Source of the DNA: Autumnicola edwardsiae | Lineage (GTDB): Bacteria; Bacteroidota; Bacteroidia; Flavobacteriales; Flavobacteriaceae | NCBI RefSeq assembly: GCF_031846505.1 | Contig: NZ_JAVRHP010000080.1 | Location: 1 to 14,850 of the forward strand | Length of the DNA stretch: 14,850 nucleotides | Direction: 5' to 3' | Part shown: piece after piece, positions 6,593 through 14,832 of the stretch | Layout of the letters: every line of letters begins with the position of its first letter | How positions within the stretch are numbered: the first letter of the stretch is position 1 | Translations under genes and position numbers: made by a program | Notes under the pieces: model-generated | Seen by the model: only the letters and a program-made list of their open reading frames with translations | Databases searched by the model: none | What the model was told of the DNA's origin: nothing

Positions 6593-9034
6593 TTAAAATC
6601 TCGCGGAAAGCCCCCCTCCAACACCGAAGCGGTTATCATAACTCCCCATTAAGGAAAAGTTTCTTCCCAAAATATATTCAAGGCCCACCTGCCAAGTGGT
6701 TTCTTTTTCATAATCCCTACCGGGTTCAAAATCATTGACCCATCCAAAATCAGCTTGATATTCATATTCCCCATAAAGTAGGACGTGGGGGAAGATCATC
6801 GTCGCTTTAGAAAAGCTGATCTGTGGCCGTAGCTCACTGTCTATCCTAAGATCGGCATTGATAAGCAGCGGCATTAAATACCGGATTCCCCCTATGGCCG
6901 TGGTATTGATCTTATCCAAACTGTCATCGAGCTCGTTTTCAACATTCACACCACCAAAGACCCGAAAATAATCGTTAAGATAACGCTCATAGGTCGCCTC
7001 GACTTCCATATTTTTGTTCCAACCATATTCGCCCCTAAAGGTGAACTGGTTCCTGATATTGGTCGCGGTGGCATAGAGTTCGGTCATATGGCTTGCAGCG
7101 GTCAATTCGCCCCAGGTAAACATATGGTCGGCTTCATTGGTCAGCTTGGTAAGGGGATAACCTTTCAAGCGTTTATCGCGGGGGCCGTCATAACTAAACA
7201 CTCGGGCCATACCAGCATTCAGGTGGTACAGGATATGGCAATGGAAAAACCAATCTCCTGTTTCGTTCGCATCGAACTCAATGACCACTTTCTGCATAGG
7301 GGCAACATCTACCGTATGCTTTAATGGAGAATACTCACCATTTTTGTTCAGCACCCTAAAAAAGTGTCCGTGAAGGTGCATAGGGTGGTGCATCATCGTC
7401 AGGTTATTTAGCGTGATACGGACTACTTCCCCCTGTTTGATCTTGATTTTATCGGTCTCTGAAAGTGGTACACCGTTGATGCTCCATACGTATCGGTTCA
7501 TATTCCCGGTCAGGTTAAAAAGCATTTCCTTGACGGGTTTATCACCTTCAAAAGTGGTTTTTACGGGCGATTTTAAATAATCATAATTGAACTGCGGGTT
7601 TCCACCAGTCTTCATATTATCACCAATAACCTTGTCAGCTGGAACAACATAGCCCATTTTCATCTCGTCCATATCCTTGGTGCTATCCATTTTCATTCCT
7701 TCCTTTTTCATCTCCATTTTGGAATGATCCATTTGAGACATCTTGGTTGAATCCTTTTTCATTCCATTCATTTTATCCTTTTTCATTTTGTCTTTCATAT
7801 CCATATTCTCATCCTTCATAGACATTCCATTCATTTTCATCTCGTCATCGCCATCCTTCATATTCATATTGCCCATCTTCATTCCACCCATATCCATACT
7901 GTACTTCTTCATATATTTAATGGAATCATTTTTTGAAGGGTTAAATTTTGAAGCCGGTGCACCCATTTTCATATCCATAGCCATCATCCGTTTCATATTT
8001 TCAATAAGATCAGGTTTGGGTACGACCGGGGCTTTTAGCACAGGGCCTTGACCTAAATATGCAGTTGCAAAACCAGAGCCGTCCTGTGCCATTGCTCTAA
8101 TTTCCAACTTATCACTTTGGGGCACGGTAACAATAAAATCATAAGTCTCGGCTACCGCGATAAGAGTTTTATTATGCTTTACGGGTACAACGTCCTTACC
8201 ATCTGCCGAAACCAACATCGGGTCTTGGCCCCCAAAAGTCAACCAGAAGTAAGAAGCTGCCGAAGCATTTACAAACCGCAAGCGTACCTTTTCTCCGGGT
8301 TTGAAATCTGGATATTCCTGTTTGGTAGCTCCGTTTATAAAAAAGTTTTCATAGAAATTATCGGAAATGGCAAAATCGGGCATCCGTTGCCAAATCATTT
8401 TTAACTTGGCACCGACTGCTTTTTTCTTTATGATCTTATCCCAACTTTGGATCTGTCCTTTTTTTATCAGATACCATTCATTGCCCCGTTTTAGGTTTTT
8501 AAGCTGGGAAGCTGGGTCTTCATCCATCCAGTCAGAAAGTACAAGCACCAAATCTTTATCATAGTCCAAGGTTTTTTCCTTTGGGTTGATCTGGATGGAA
8601 CCATAAACACCGCGCTGTTCTTGTAAACCAGTGTGGGAGTGATACCAATATGTACCGGTCTGTTTGATGGCAAATTTGTACTGAAACGTTTCCCCGGGCC
8701 GTATGGGGGGAGTGGAAAGATAAGGCACACCATCATAAAAATTCGGCAATATCATTCCGTGCCAATGAACCGATGTTTCCTCGTCCATATTATTGGTTAC
8801 GTTTATAACCGCAAATTCCCCTTCGGTAAATACCAAATTAGGTCCTGGGATACCGCCATTAATGGTCATCGCTTTTACATCCTTGCCCGTAAAATTCACG
8901 GTTTCGTAATCGATGGTGAGGTTATACTCGTGTACCGGCCAATTATCTACATTTTCTTCCGAGCCGTTTGCCGTCTGAGCCTGAGAAAGCAGGGTAGATA
9001 GCATTACAAAACAAATTGTTACTAATTTTTTCAT
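6593..9034 (-). CDS. PcoA/CopA-type multicopper oxidase with Met-rich insert and C-terminal CopB-like barrel segment
   Basis: An 813-residue exported protein with signal peptide at 1-20 (ending LLSQAQ). Cupredoxin 1 holds HWHGMILP (His 90, 92) and YWYHSHTG (His 132, 134). Cupredoxin 2 spans about 150-330. Residues 347-460 are a low-complexity Met-rich insert with 31 methionines, mostly in MxM or MxxM steps with Lys and Asp. Cupredoxin 3 spans about 500-615 with HHPMHLHGH (549-557) and HCHILYHLNAGM (598-609), the type 1/2/3 copper ligands including an axial Met. Residues ~636-813 are not oxidase: they show alternating aromatic beta-strands ending in a terminal Phe (SARF), like the outer-membrane CopB/PcoB barrel. 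Likely role: oxidising Cu+ to Cu2+ and binding copper in the periplasm, possibly tethered to the outer membrane. It follows an HMA-AraC gene by 71 nt. Confidence 0.93.
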   Translation of the reverse strand: MKKLVTICFVMLSTLLSQAQTANGSEENVDNWPVHEYNLTIDYETVNFTGKDVKAMTINGGIPGPNLVFTEGEFAVINVTNNMDEETSVHWHGMILPNFYDGVPYLSTPPIRPGETFQYKFAIKQTGTYWYHSHTGLQEQRGVYGSIQINPKEKTLDYDKDLVLVLSDWMDEDPASQLKNLKRGNEWYLIKKGQIQSWDKIIKKKAVGAKLKMIWQRMPDFAISDNFYENFFINGATKQEYPDFKPGEKVRLRFVNASAASYFWLTFGGQDPMLVSADGKDVVPVKHNKTLIAVAETYDFIVTVPQSDKLEIRAMAQDGSGFATAYLGQGPVLKAPVVPKPDLIENMKRMMAMDMKMGAPASKFNPSKNDSIKYMKKYSMDMGGMKMGNMNMKDGDDEMKMNGMSMKDENMDMKDKMKKDKMNGMKKDSTKMSQMDHSKMEMKKEGMKMDSTKDMDEMKMGYVVPADKVIGDNMKTGGNPQFNYDYLKSPVKTTFEGDKPVKEMLFNLTGNMNRYVWSINGVPLSETDKIKIKQGEVVRITLNNLTMMHHPMHLHGHFFRVLNKNGEYSPLKHTVDVAPMQKVVIEFDANETGDWFFHCHILYHLNAGMARVFSYDGPRDKRLKGYPLTKLTNEADHMFTWGELTAASHMTELYATATNIRNQFTFRGEYGWNKNMEVEATYERYLNDYFRVFGGVNVENELDDSLDKINTTAIGGIRYLMPLLINADLRIDSELRPQISFSKATMIFPHVLLYGEYEYQADFGWVNDFEPGRDYEKETTWQVGLEYILGRNFSLMGSYDNRFGVGGGLSARF
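7655..7996 (-). repeat. Low-complexity Met-rich coding repeat inside the multicopper oxidase
   Basis: This part encodes oxidase residues 347-460, where Met, Lys and Asp dominate and short units such as MKMG, MDMK and MNGM recur. On the + strand it appears as repeated CAT and TTTTCAT words. The units are irregular, so it is an imperfect tandem expansion, not an exact repeat array. Met-rich segments in PcoA/CopA proteins bind Cu+; here the block lies between cupredoxins 2 and 3. Confidence 0.75.
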
Positions 9035-9054
9035 TGAATTGTTAGGTTTTTGGA

Positions 9055-9088
9055 TTAAAATTATTGTTTAGTTTAAAATTATTGTTTA
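9055..9088. promoter_or_regulatory. Two tandem 16-bp direct repeats upstream of the multicopper oxidase
   Basis: TTAAAATTATTGTTTA occurs at 9055-9070 and again at 9073-9088, an exact repeat with 18-bp period, 20 nt before the oxidase ATG at 9034. It is the main feature of the 71-nt gap after the HMA-AraC gene. AraC-family proteins commonly bind direct repeats, so this could be an operator, but the bases are AT-only apart from one G and the proximity to the start codon is unusual. Confidence 0.35.
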
Positions 9089-9105
9089 ATAATTATGGTT
9101 TATAC

Positions 9106-9672
9106 TTATATAATTTGGTCTAATGAACTCCTAAAATTCTTTTCCATAGTTTTATATTCTGTGAGGCTCATCCCTGTTTCAGTTTTAAATTGATTGCTCA
9201 AATGTGTGAGGTTACTGTAATTTAACAGTTGACTTATTTCCGTAAAGTTGAGCTCCTTGTAGTGTATAAGCTCCTTGGCTTTTTCAATCTTCAGTTTGAT
9301 GAAATATTTCTCTATGGTTATTTTTTCGTTATAGGAGAATATTTTGCTTATTTTGGAATATTCGTGGTACATTTCATTTGACAGTATTTCTGAAAGTTTC
9401 TCATTGGTTGATAAAGGCAGGTTATTTAAAAGGTTGATCAGTATGAGCTTCGCCTGCTCAACCAGTTTAAAGTTCTCCCCATCGATAATGTAAAACCCAT
9501 TCGATTCTACCACTGTCTGTATGGTTTGTTTATCTTTTTTGGATTGAATATCGGCTGTTATTTCCCCCAGTTTTATATCCAAAACCTTAATGTTTTCGTC
9601 TGTCAGTTCGGTCTTTAAAACCTTGATGCACCGGTCGCAGACCATATTTTTTATGTAAATTGTTGTTTCCAT
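9106..9672 (-). CDS. Second HMA-like/AraC fusion regulator, paralogue of 1958-2515
   Basis: A 188-residue soluble protein with the same architecture as the left-hand paralogue. Residues 1-64 are an HMA-like fold with KNMVCDRC (Cys 12 and 15). Residues ~92-180 are an AraC-type double helix-turn-helix with IEKYFIKLKIEKAKELI, FTEISQLLNY and QFKTETGMSLTEYK, each with a near match at the equivalent place in the paralogue. The shared NMVCDRC shows the metal loop is conserved beyond the usual GMTCxxC pattern. Likely a copper-responsive one-component regulator of the flanking cusA/tolC and oxidase genes. It starts 2 nt after the TolC-like stop, the same spacing as the paralogue has to its permease. 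Target genes and sign of control are inference. Confidence 0.88.
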   Translation of the reverse strand: METTIYIKNMVCDRCIKVLKTELTDENIKVLDIKLGEITADIQSKKDKQTIQTVVESNGFYIIDGENFKLVEQAKLILINLLNNLPLSTNEKLSEILSNEMYHEYSKISKIFSYNEKITIEKYFIKLKIEKAKELIHYKELNFTEISQLLNYSNLTHLSNQFKTETGMSLTEYKTMEKNFRSSLDQII

Positions 9673-9674
9673 TT

Positions 9675-10907
9675 TTAGTTGGTTAAATAATTAATAATGG
9701 CCGATTGCACGTAATACATCTTAACCGACTCAATTTGGCTCATCTGAAATTTCAATTGCAGTTCCTGAATATCAAGCACATCGTTAAAATCTATCGTTCC
9801 CGTTTCATAGTTCTTGATCAGGATATCTTCGGCATCATTTGCTTGTTTCAGGTTTTCTAATTGGGTGTCGTAGCTTATCCTTGCTGAATTCCGGTTTTGG
9901 ATCGCCTGGGCAAAAAGGGTCTTCAATTTGTTTAAACGGTCTTGTTTTTGAGCCGTTATCTCTTGCTGCCTCAACTCGTTTTGTTTGGTAAGTGAGCTGT
10001 ATTTGTTGTTGAATATGGGAATGGATACGGACACCATTGGCATTAATATATCTTTTCCGTTGTCGCTGAAATTCATCGCTGGGCGTTCGGCAACGGGTAT
10101 ATAATCCAGTCCCACACCTATGTTGGGCATACTCTCTTTTTGATTGAGTGCTTCTGACTGTGATATCGATTCAAATAACTTGTCATACTTTAAAATCTCT
10201 GGATGAAGTTTTAAGTCTTCGGAAGAAAAATCAGCTTTTTCCAAAGGAACGATCATCGTATCAACTACCGATATTGGAGCTTTCTCTGCCTTGTTTAGCA
10301 GGTTGTTAAACTGGACTTTTTCGGCAAGAAAATCTTCCACCAAAATATCCTTTTCCTTTTCCAGTTCATTTTGCCTGATCTGCAATCGCAGCACATCTAC
10401 CGCTGAGGCCTTTCCAACTTCAACCGACGTAAGGGCCAAACGCTCGTATGTTTTGAGCAATTGGATGTTTTCGTCCAAAACTTCCTGTTTGGCGGTAATG
10501 GCATAAAGCTGATAGTAGGATTGTGAAACAGAAAGTGACAATTTTCTTTTCGCAATGGCAATCTCCACGTATTCTGCATCGGCCATTGAAGATGCGTAAT
10601 TTTCCCTTGCGGTTATTGTACCGAACCAGGGCAGCATCTGCTTGACCGAAAAACGGGCACGTTGCGCACCGGTACGGGTTTCGGGTTCGCTAACAAAGTA
10701 GCCCACCCCAAACTCAGTATCCGGCAAGGTGATTACTTCGTTTACTTTTTCTTCTGCAATGTTATAGCGCAGCTCGTAAGACTGGATTTCGGGATTATTT
10801 GCTTCTGCTTCTTGAATGTAGGATTTCAGTTGCTGCCCTTTGGCGATTATCCCTATCAAACAAAAACCTAAAGTCAAAACAACATTATGTCGGTTCAATT
10901 TTCTCAT
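9675..10907 (-). CDS. TolC/CusC-type outer-membrane efflux channel
   Basis: A 410-residue exported protein with signal peptide at about 1-24 (ending IIAKGQ). It has the two long amphipathic, coiled-coil repeats of outer-membrane efflux proteins, roughly 30-215 and 225-405, with typical phrases such as NPEIQSYELRYNIAEEKV near the start, TSVEVGKASAVDVLRLQI in repeat 1 and YETGTIDFNDVLDIQELQL in repeat 2. It would trimerise into an outer-membrane barrel with a periplasmic tunnel, receiving metal from the CusA pump through an adaptor. Its ATG overlaps the CusA stop by one base (TAATG), indicating translational coupling. There is no lipobox, so unlike E. coli CusC it is probably not a lipoprotein. 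Confidence 0.92.
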   Translation of the reverse strand: MRKLNRHNVVLTLGFCLIGIIAKGQQLKSYIQEAEANNPEIQSYELRYNIAEEKVNEVITLPDTEFGVGYFVSEPETRTGAQRARFSVKQMLPWFGTITARENYASSMADAEYVEIAIAKRKLSLSVSQSYYQLYAITAKQEVLDENIQLLKTYERLALTSVEVGKASAVDVLRLQIRQNELEKEKDILVEDFLAEKVQFNNLLNKAEKAPISVVDTMIVPLEKADFSSEDLKLHPEILKYDKLFESISQSEALNQKESMPNIGVGLDYIPVAERPAMNFSDNGKDILMPMVSVSIPIFNNKYSSLTKQNELRQQEITAQKQDRLNKLKTLFAQAIQNRNSARISYDTQLENLKQANDAEDILIKNYETGTIDFNDVLDIQELQLKFQMSQIESVKMYYVQSAIINYLTN

Positions 10908-13900
10908 TACGCGATATTTTTAGGATTGGAGTTGTTTTTCAGCATCTTTTTCCGCTTCCGCGAAAGGGCAGCTTCTTTTTTCCAACTGAACAAAACAGGC
11001 ACAATAAAGTAAGAAGTAACGTCGATGATCATCCCCCCAAAACTGGGTATTGCCATAGGTATCATAATATCACTTCCCCGGCCGGTGGAGGTCAGAACGG
11101 GCAACAGGGCAAGTATGGTGGTCGCCGTGGTCATCAAGCAGGGGCGGATACGTTTTTGGGCGGCGAACAACGCAGATTCCCGAATGGACGCTTTGTCCAT
11201 TGGGTCATTTTTATCAAATGTCTGGGTGAGGTAAGTCGCCATAACCACCCCATCATCAGTGGCAATACCGAACAGGGCAATAAAACCTACCCATACGGCA
11301 ACACTTAAATTGATGGTTTTCATATTGAAAAGATCCCGGAGGTTCTCCCCAAAGAAGTTGAAATTGAAGAACCAGTCCTGCCCATACAGCCAGATCATTA
11401 TAAATCCACCCGCGAAAGCGACCGCAATCCCAGTAAAAACCATTAAAGAAGTCGATACTGAACGGAACTGAAAATAAAGGATTAAAAAGATAATGATGAG
11501 TGCAAGCGGAACGACTATCGATAAGGTTTTTTCGGCTCGTATCTGGTTTTCATAAGTTCCCGTAAATTTGTAATTGATCCCTTTTGGGACGGTAAGTTCA
11601 CCGGTATCGATTTTCTGTTGGATAAGTGCCTGGGCATTTTCCACTACATTGGTTTCTGCAAAGCCATCGAGTTTATCAAAGAGGACATAACCAACCAAGA
11701 ATGTATCTTCACTTTTAATGACCTGAGGCCCTTTTTCGTAACGGATGTCCACCAATTCCCCAAGGGGGACCGGGTTTCCATTTTCCACGGGTACATAAAT
11801 ATCTTTTATTTCATTAGCGTTTCCGCGAAGTTCCCTTGGGTATCGCACGCGAACGCCATAACGTTCACGGCCTTCAACGGTTTGCGTTAAAGGCATTCCA
11901 CCCACGGCAACTTGAAGAACCTGTTGTACATCTTCAATGGAAATGCCGTAACGGGCAAGCCGTTCCCTTTTTATATCGATCAATAGATAGGGCTTACCAA
12001 CGATACGGTCCGCAAAAACAGCTTCCTTTTTTACACCTTTCGCCTGTTTTAAAATATCTTCCAATTTTAAACCGAAGGCTTCAATCTGTTTCAGATCCTG
12101 ACCTTTGACCTTTATACCCATTGGTGCCCTCATCCCAGTCTGTAACATTACCAGACGGGTTTCGATAGGTTGCAATTTAGGAGCGGAAGTGACCCCGGGA
12201 AGTTTGGTGACCTTTATGATCTCGTTCCAGATGTCATCGGGGGATTGTATTTTTGGACGCCAGTTTCGGTAGAATTCCCCGTCTTCATCCGGTATAAGGT
12301 TTCCTGTGTTAATAAGGAACGGATCTTCAATTTTAGCGTTTTTGTAGTTTTCCGAATTGGTAACCTCATTGTTGGGATTGGTCACCAAACCGCCATCTTT
12401 CAGTATAAAAAACCCATCTTCGTTCACTTTGTAACGCTGGGGTTTTCCATCGGAATCCTCCATATATTCCGATTTATACTGTATAATATTTTCATACATC
12501 GACAGGGGAGCGGGATCCAATGCCGATTCCGTACGGCCCGATTTTCCAACTACGGTCTTTATTTCGGGAATTCCCGCCACGGCCATATCCAGTTGCTGTA
12601 ATACCCGCTTGTTTTCCGCTACACCGGCGTGTGGCAGCGATGTGGGCATTAGCAAGAATGAACCTTCGTTGAGCGAGGGCATAAATTCCTTACCAATATT
12701 TGTCATTATTAAAACGCCCAAGACGAAAACGGTGGTAGGGATGCAAAGAAATAACACTTTATTGCGCAAAGCCCATTTCAAAATGCTGGAATAATAATGT
12801 TTAAGTACCCAGAATGCACCCAAAAGACCAAAACAGATAATCCCCACAAAAAGAAGGTTGATCATAATGCTTCGGTCAAAGCCCAAGGGTCGCCAGTATT
12901 CTGCCAAAAGAAATATGATGGCGATTGCGGAAATAATCATATTGACGATGTTCGCACGCTTTTCAGGAAGCCACAGTCTGTCCGAAACCCTTGATGCAAT
13001 TTTTTCATCTTTTAAAAGACCCACAATTCCGAAGGCAATCAAAATAAGGCCCAACCAATATCCAAAAACTATCACGGTGATCCCCAAAAAAATCAATACT
13101 ACGTTGATGATATGCGCGGTCGTTTTTCGGATGCTTTTTCTTCGGAACAGGAATGCGGCAAATGGCGGAATAAGGAATAAAGCAACAATAAGAGATGCTG
13201 TTAATGCCATTGTTTTGGTAAAAGCCAATGGGCGGAACAACTTTCCTTCCGCACCTATCATCGTAAATACGGGAATAAAACTGATGATTGTGGTCAGTAC
13301 CGCAGTGATAATTGCCCCTGAAACTTCAGCAGTAGCATTATAGACGAGCGTGTTGATGGGCTGTCTGATTTCCCCTTGTTGAACCCGTTTATCTTCTTCG
13401 TCTAAATACCTGATAATATTTTCACAGAGGATTACCCCGACATCCACCATTGTCCCAATGGCAATGGCAATTCCCGATAGGGCCACGATATTGGCATCCA
13501 CATTAAAAAATTTCATCGCAATGAACACCATCAACACCGCGACTGGAAGTAAACCTGAAATAAGTAACGATGCCCTTAAATTGAAGACCATCACAATGAT
13601 TACAAGAATCGTTATTAATATTTCAAGTGTCAGGGCTTCATCGAGCGTACCCAATGTTTCGTTAATAAGCTCTGTTCTATCGTAAAAGGGAACGATGGTC
13701 AATTGGGAAGTCCGGCCATCTTTCAATTTCTTGGTAGGCAATCCTGAACTCAGTTCTTTTATTTTGCCCTTTACGTTGTTAATGACCTCCATCGGGTTTG
13801 CCCCGTTTCGGGCCACTACAACACCACCTACCACTTCGGCGCCTTCCTTGTCCAAAATCCCACGACGTGGGGCAGGCCCTAAATGCACGTGAGCAATATC

Positions 13901-14731
13901 TTTGACGCGTATTGAAGTATAATCTTCGGAAGTAACAACTGCATTTTCAATATCCCCTACCGATTTCACATAGCCCAAACCGCGCACCAGATATTCAGCT
14001 TGGTTTATTTCAAGGGTTTGTGCACCAATATCCTTGTTGCTCTCTTTTATTGCGGTTACAACATCTCCTAGACCGATGTTGTACTGCCGCATTTTTTCGG
14101 GGTCTACATCTATTTGATATTCCTTTTGAAAACCGCCAATGGAAGCCACTTCGGAGACCCCGCTTGCGGAAGAAAGGGCGTATTTCACGTAATAATCCTG
14201 AATACTGCGCAGTTCCTGTAAATCCCATCCCCCGGTTACATTTCCGTCTTTATCACGGCCTTCCAAAGTGTACCAGTAAATCTGACCCAATCCGGTCGCA
14301 TCTGGACCCAAACTTGGGTTTACGCCATCAGGCAAAAGACCATTGGGCAGGGAATTCAATTTTTCAAGAATGCGGCTTCGGCTCCAATAAAATTCAACAT
14401 CTTCATCAAAAATAATATAGATGCTTGAAAATCCGAACATTGAAGAACTACGGATGGTCTTTACCCCCGGAATACCCAATAACGCGGTGGTAAGCGGATA
14501 ACTTATCTGATCTTCAATATCCTGTGGGGAACGGCCTTCCCATTTAGTGAATACGATTTGCTGGTTTTCCCCAATATCGGGGATTGCATCTACCGCAACT
14601 GGATCTGTGGGAAGAAAACCGGTGTCCCAATTAAATGGGGCATTAACGATGCCCCAGCCCACAAAAATCGTGAGCATAAGTACAGCGATAAGTTTATTTT
14701 CTATGAGGAATTTTATACCCTTATTTAACAT
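10907..14731 (-). CDS. cusA: CusA-type heavy-metal RND efflux pump (Cu+/Ag+)
   Basis: A 1274-residue inner-membrane proton-driven pump that moves Cu+/Ag+ out through a tripartite complex. The first helix is at 12-29, and the periplasmic porter domains lie at about 35-350 and 675-1065. Helix 4 reads AIAIGTMVDVGVILCEN (about 422-438) with D430 and E437, the AIG-x-MVD form expected for Cu/Ag (HME4) pumps rather than the DFG form of CzcA. The second membrane half holds FQFRS (1087-1091) and GIATDDGVVMATY (1155-1167). Met-containing porter phrases GMRAPMGIKVKG (866-877) and VGGMPLTQTVEG (943-954) are candidate metal-site regions; no alignment was made. Length exceeds the ~1050 of E. coli CusA because of extra segments at about 538-648 (hydrophobic) and 750-835 (periplasmic). 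It is the first gene of the transcript seen here. Confidence 0.95.
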   Translation of the reverse strand: MLNKGIKFLIENKLIAVLMLTIFVGWGIVNAPFNWDTGFLPTDPVAVDAIPDIGENQQIVFTKWEGRSPQDIEDQISYPLTTALLGIPGVKTIRSSSMFGFSSIYIIFDEDVEFYWSRSRILEKLNSLPNGLLPDGVNPSLGPDATGLGQIYWYTLEGRDKDGNVTGGWDLQELRSIQDYYVKYALSSASGVSEVASIGGFQKEYQIDVDPEKMRQYNIGLGDVVTAIKESNKDIGAQTLEINQAEYLVRGLGYVKSVGDIENAVVTSEDYTSIRVKDIAHVHLGPAPRRGILDKEGAEVVGGVVVARNGANPMEVINNVKGKIKELSSGLPTKKLKDGRTSQLTIVPFYDRTELINETLGTLDEALTLEILITILVIIVMVFNLRASLLISGLLPVAVLMVFIAMKFFNVDANIVALSGIAIAIGTMVDVGVILCENIIRYLDEEDKRVQQGEIRQPINTLVYNATAEVSGAIITAVLTTIISFIPVFTMIGAEGKLFRPLAFTKTMALTASLIVALFLIPPFAAFLFRRKSIRKTTAHIINVVLIFLGITVIVFGYWLGLILIAFGIVGLLKDEKIASRVSDRLWLPEKRANIVNMIISAIAIIFLLAEYWRPLGFDRSIMINLLFVGIICFGLLGAFWVLKHYYSSILKWALRNKVLFLCIPTTVFVLGVLIMTNIGKEFMPSLNEGSFLLMPTSLPHAGVAENKRVLQQLDMAVAGIPEIKTVVGKSGRTESALDPAPLSMYENIIQYKSEYMEDSDGKPQRYKVNEDGFFILKDGGLVTNPNNEVTNSENYKNAKIEDPFLINTGNLIPDEDGEFYRNWRPKIQSPDDIWNEIIKVTKLPGVTSAPKLQPIETRLVMLQTGMRAPMGIKVKGQDLKQIEAFGLKLEDILKQAKGVKKEAVFADRIVGKPYLLIDIKRERLARYGISIEDVQQVLQVAVGGMPLTQTVEGRERYGVRVRYPRELRGNANEIKDIYVPVENGNPVPLGELVDIRYEKGPQVIKSEDTFLVGYVLFDKLDGFAETNVVENAQALIQQKIDTGELTVPKGINYKFTGTYENQIRAEKTLSIVVPLALIIIFLILYFQFRSVSTSLMVFTGIAVAFAGGFIMIWLYGQDWFFNFNFFGENLRDLFNMKTINLSVAVWVGFIALFGIATDDGVVMATYLTQTFDKNDPMDKASIRESALFAAQKRIRPCLMTTATTILALLPVLTSTGRGSDIMIPMAIPSFGGMIIDVTSYFIVPVLFSWKKEAALSRKRKKMLKNNSNPKNIA

Positions 14732-14770
14732 AGGTATTGATAATTAAACAGTTATACATTGAATAAAATC

Positions 14771-14783
14771 CTGATCGTATCAG
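14771..14783. promoter_or_regulatory. Short dyad upstream of cusA (possible operator)
   Basis: CTGAT CGT ATCAG is a perfect 5-bp inverted repeat with 3-nt centre, 39 nt before the cusA ATG. A TTTTG word lies about 18 nt upstream of it on the minus strand, a possible -33 element of a Bacteroidota promoter, but no convincing TAnnTTTG partner is present. It could be a chance dyad. Confidence 0.22.
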
Positions 14784-14804
14784 AAAATTAAACACAACAA
14801 AATG

Positions 14805-14832
14805 AGCCCAAAATGGTAGAAACCATAGGGCT
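14805..14832 (-). terminator. Probable intrinsic terminator of a gene to the right of the window
   Basis: On the minus strand AGCCC, then ATGGT, loop, ACCAT, then GGGCT form a two-part stem with a small asymmetric bulge, followed by the T-rich stretch CATTTTGTTGTGTTT. This is the expected layout for the end of a minus-strand gene lying beyond 14850, and would separate it from cusA. The T-tract is interrupted, which lowers confidence. Confidence 0.45.

Noticed and set aside
7655..7996. Recurring TTTTCAT-like words suggesting a CRISPR or tandem DNA array
   Set aside because: The words are irregularly spaced with no unique spacers and stay in frame with the oxidase, so they reflect Met/Lys codon repetition.
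7743..8051. 102-codon + strand frame rich in Phe, Ile and Ser, resembling a membrane protein
   Set aside because: It is the complement of the Met/Lys/Asp-rich oxidase insert; the hydrophobic look comes from reading CAT and TTT words of that low-complexity stretch.
9106..9672. Reading the HMA-AraC proteins as carbohydrate-type AraC regulators
   Set aside because: There is no cupin sensor domain; the N-terminal CxxC region and the copper-gene context point to metal instead.
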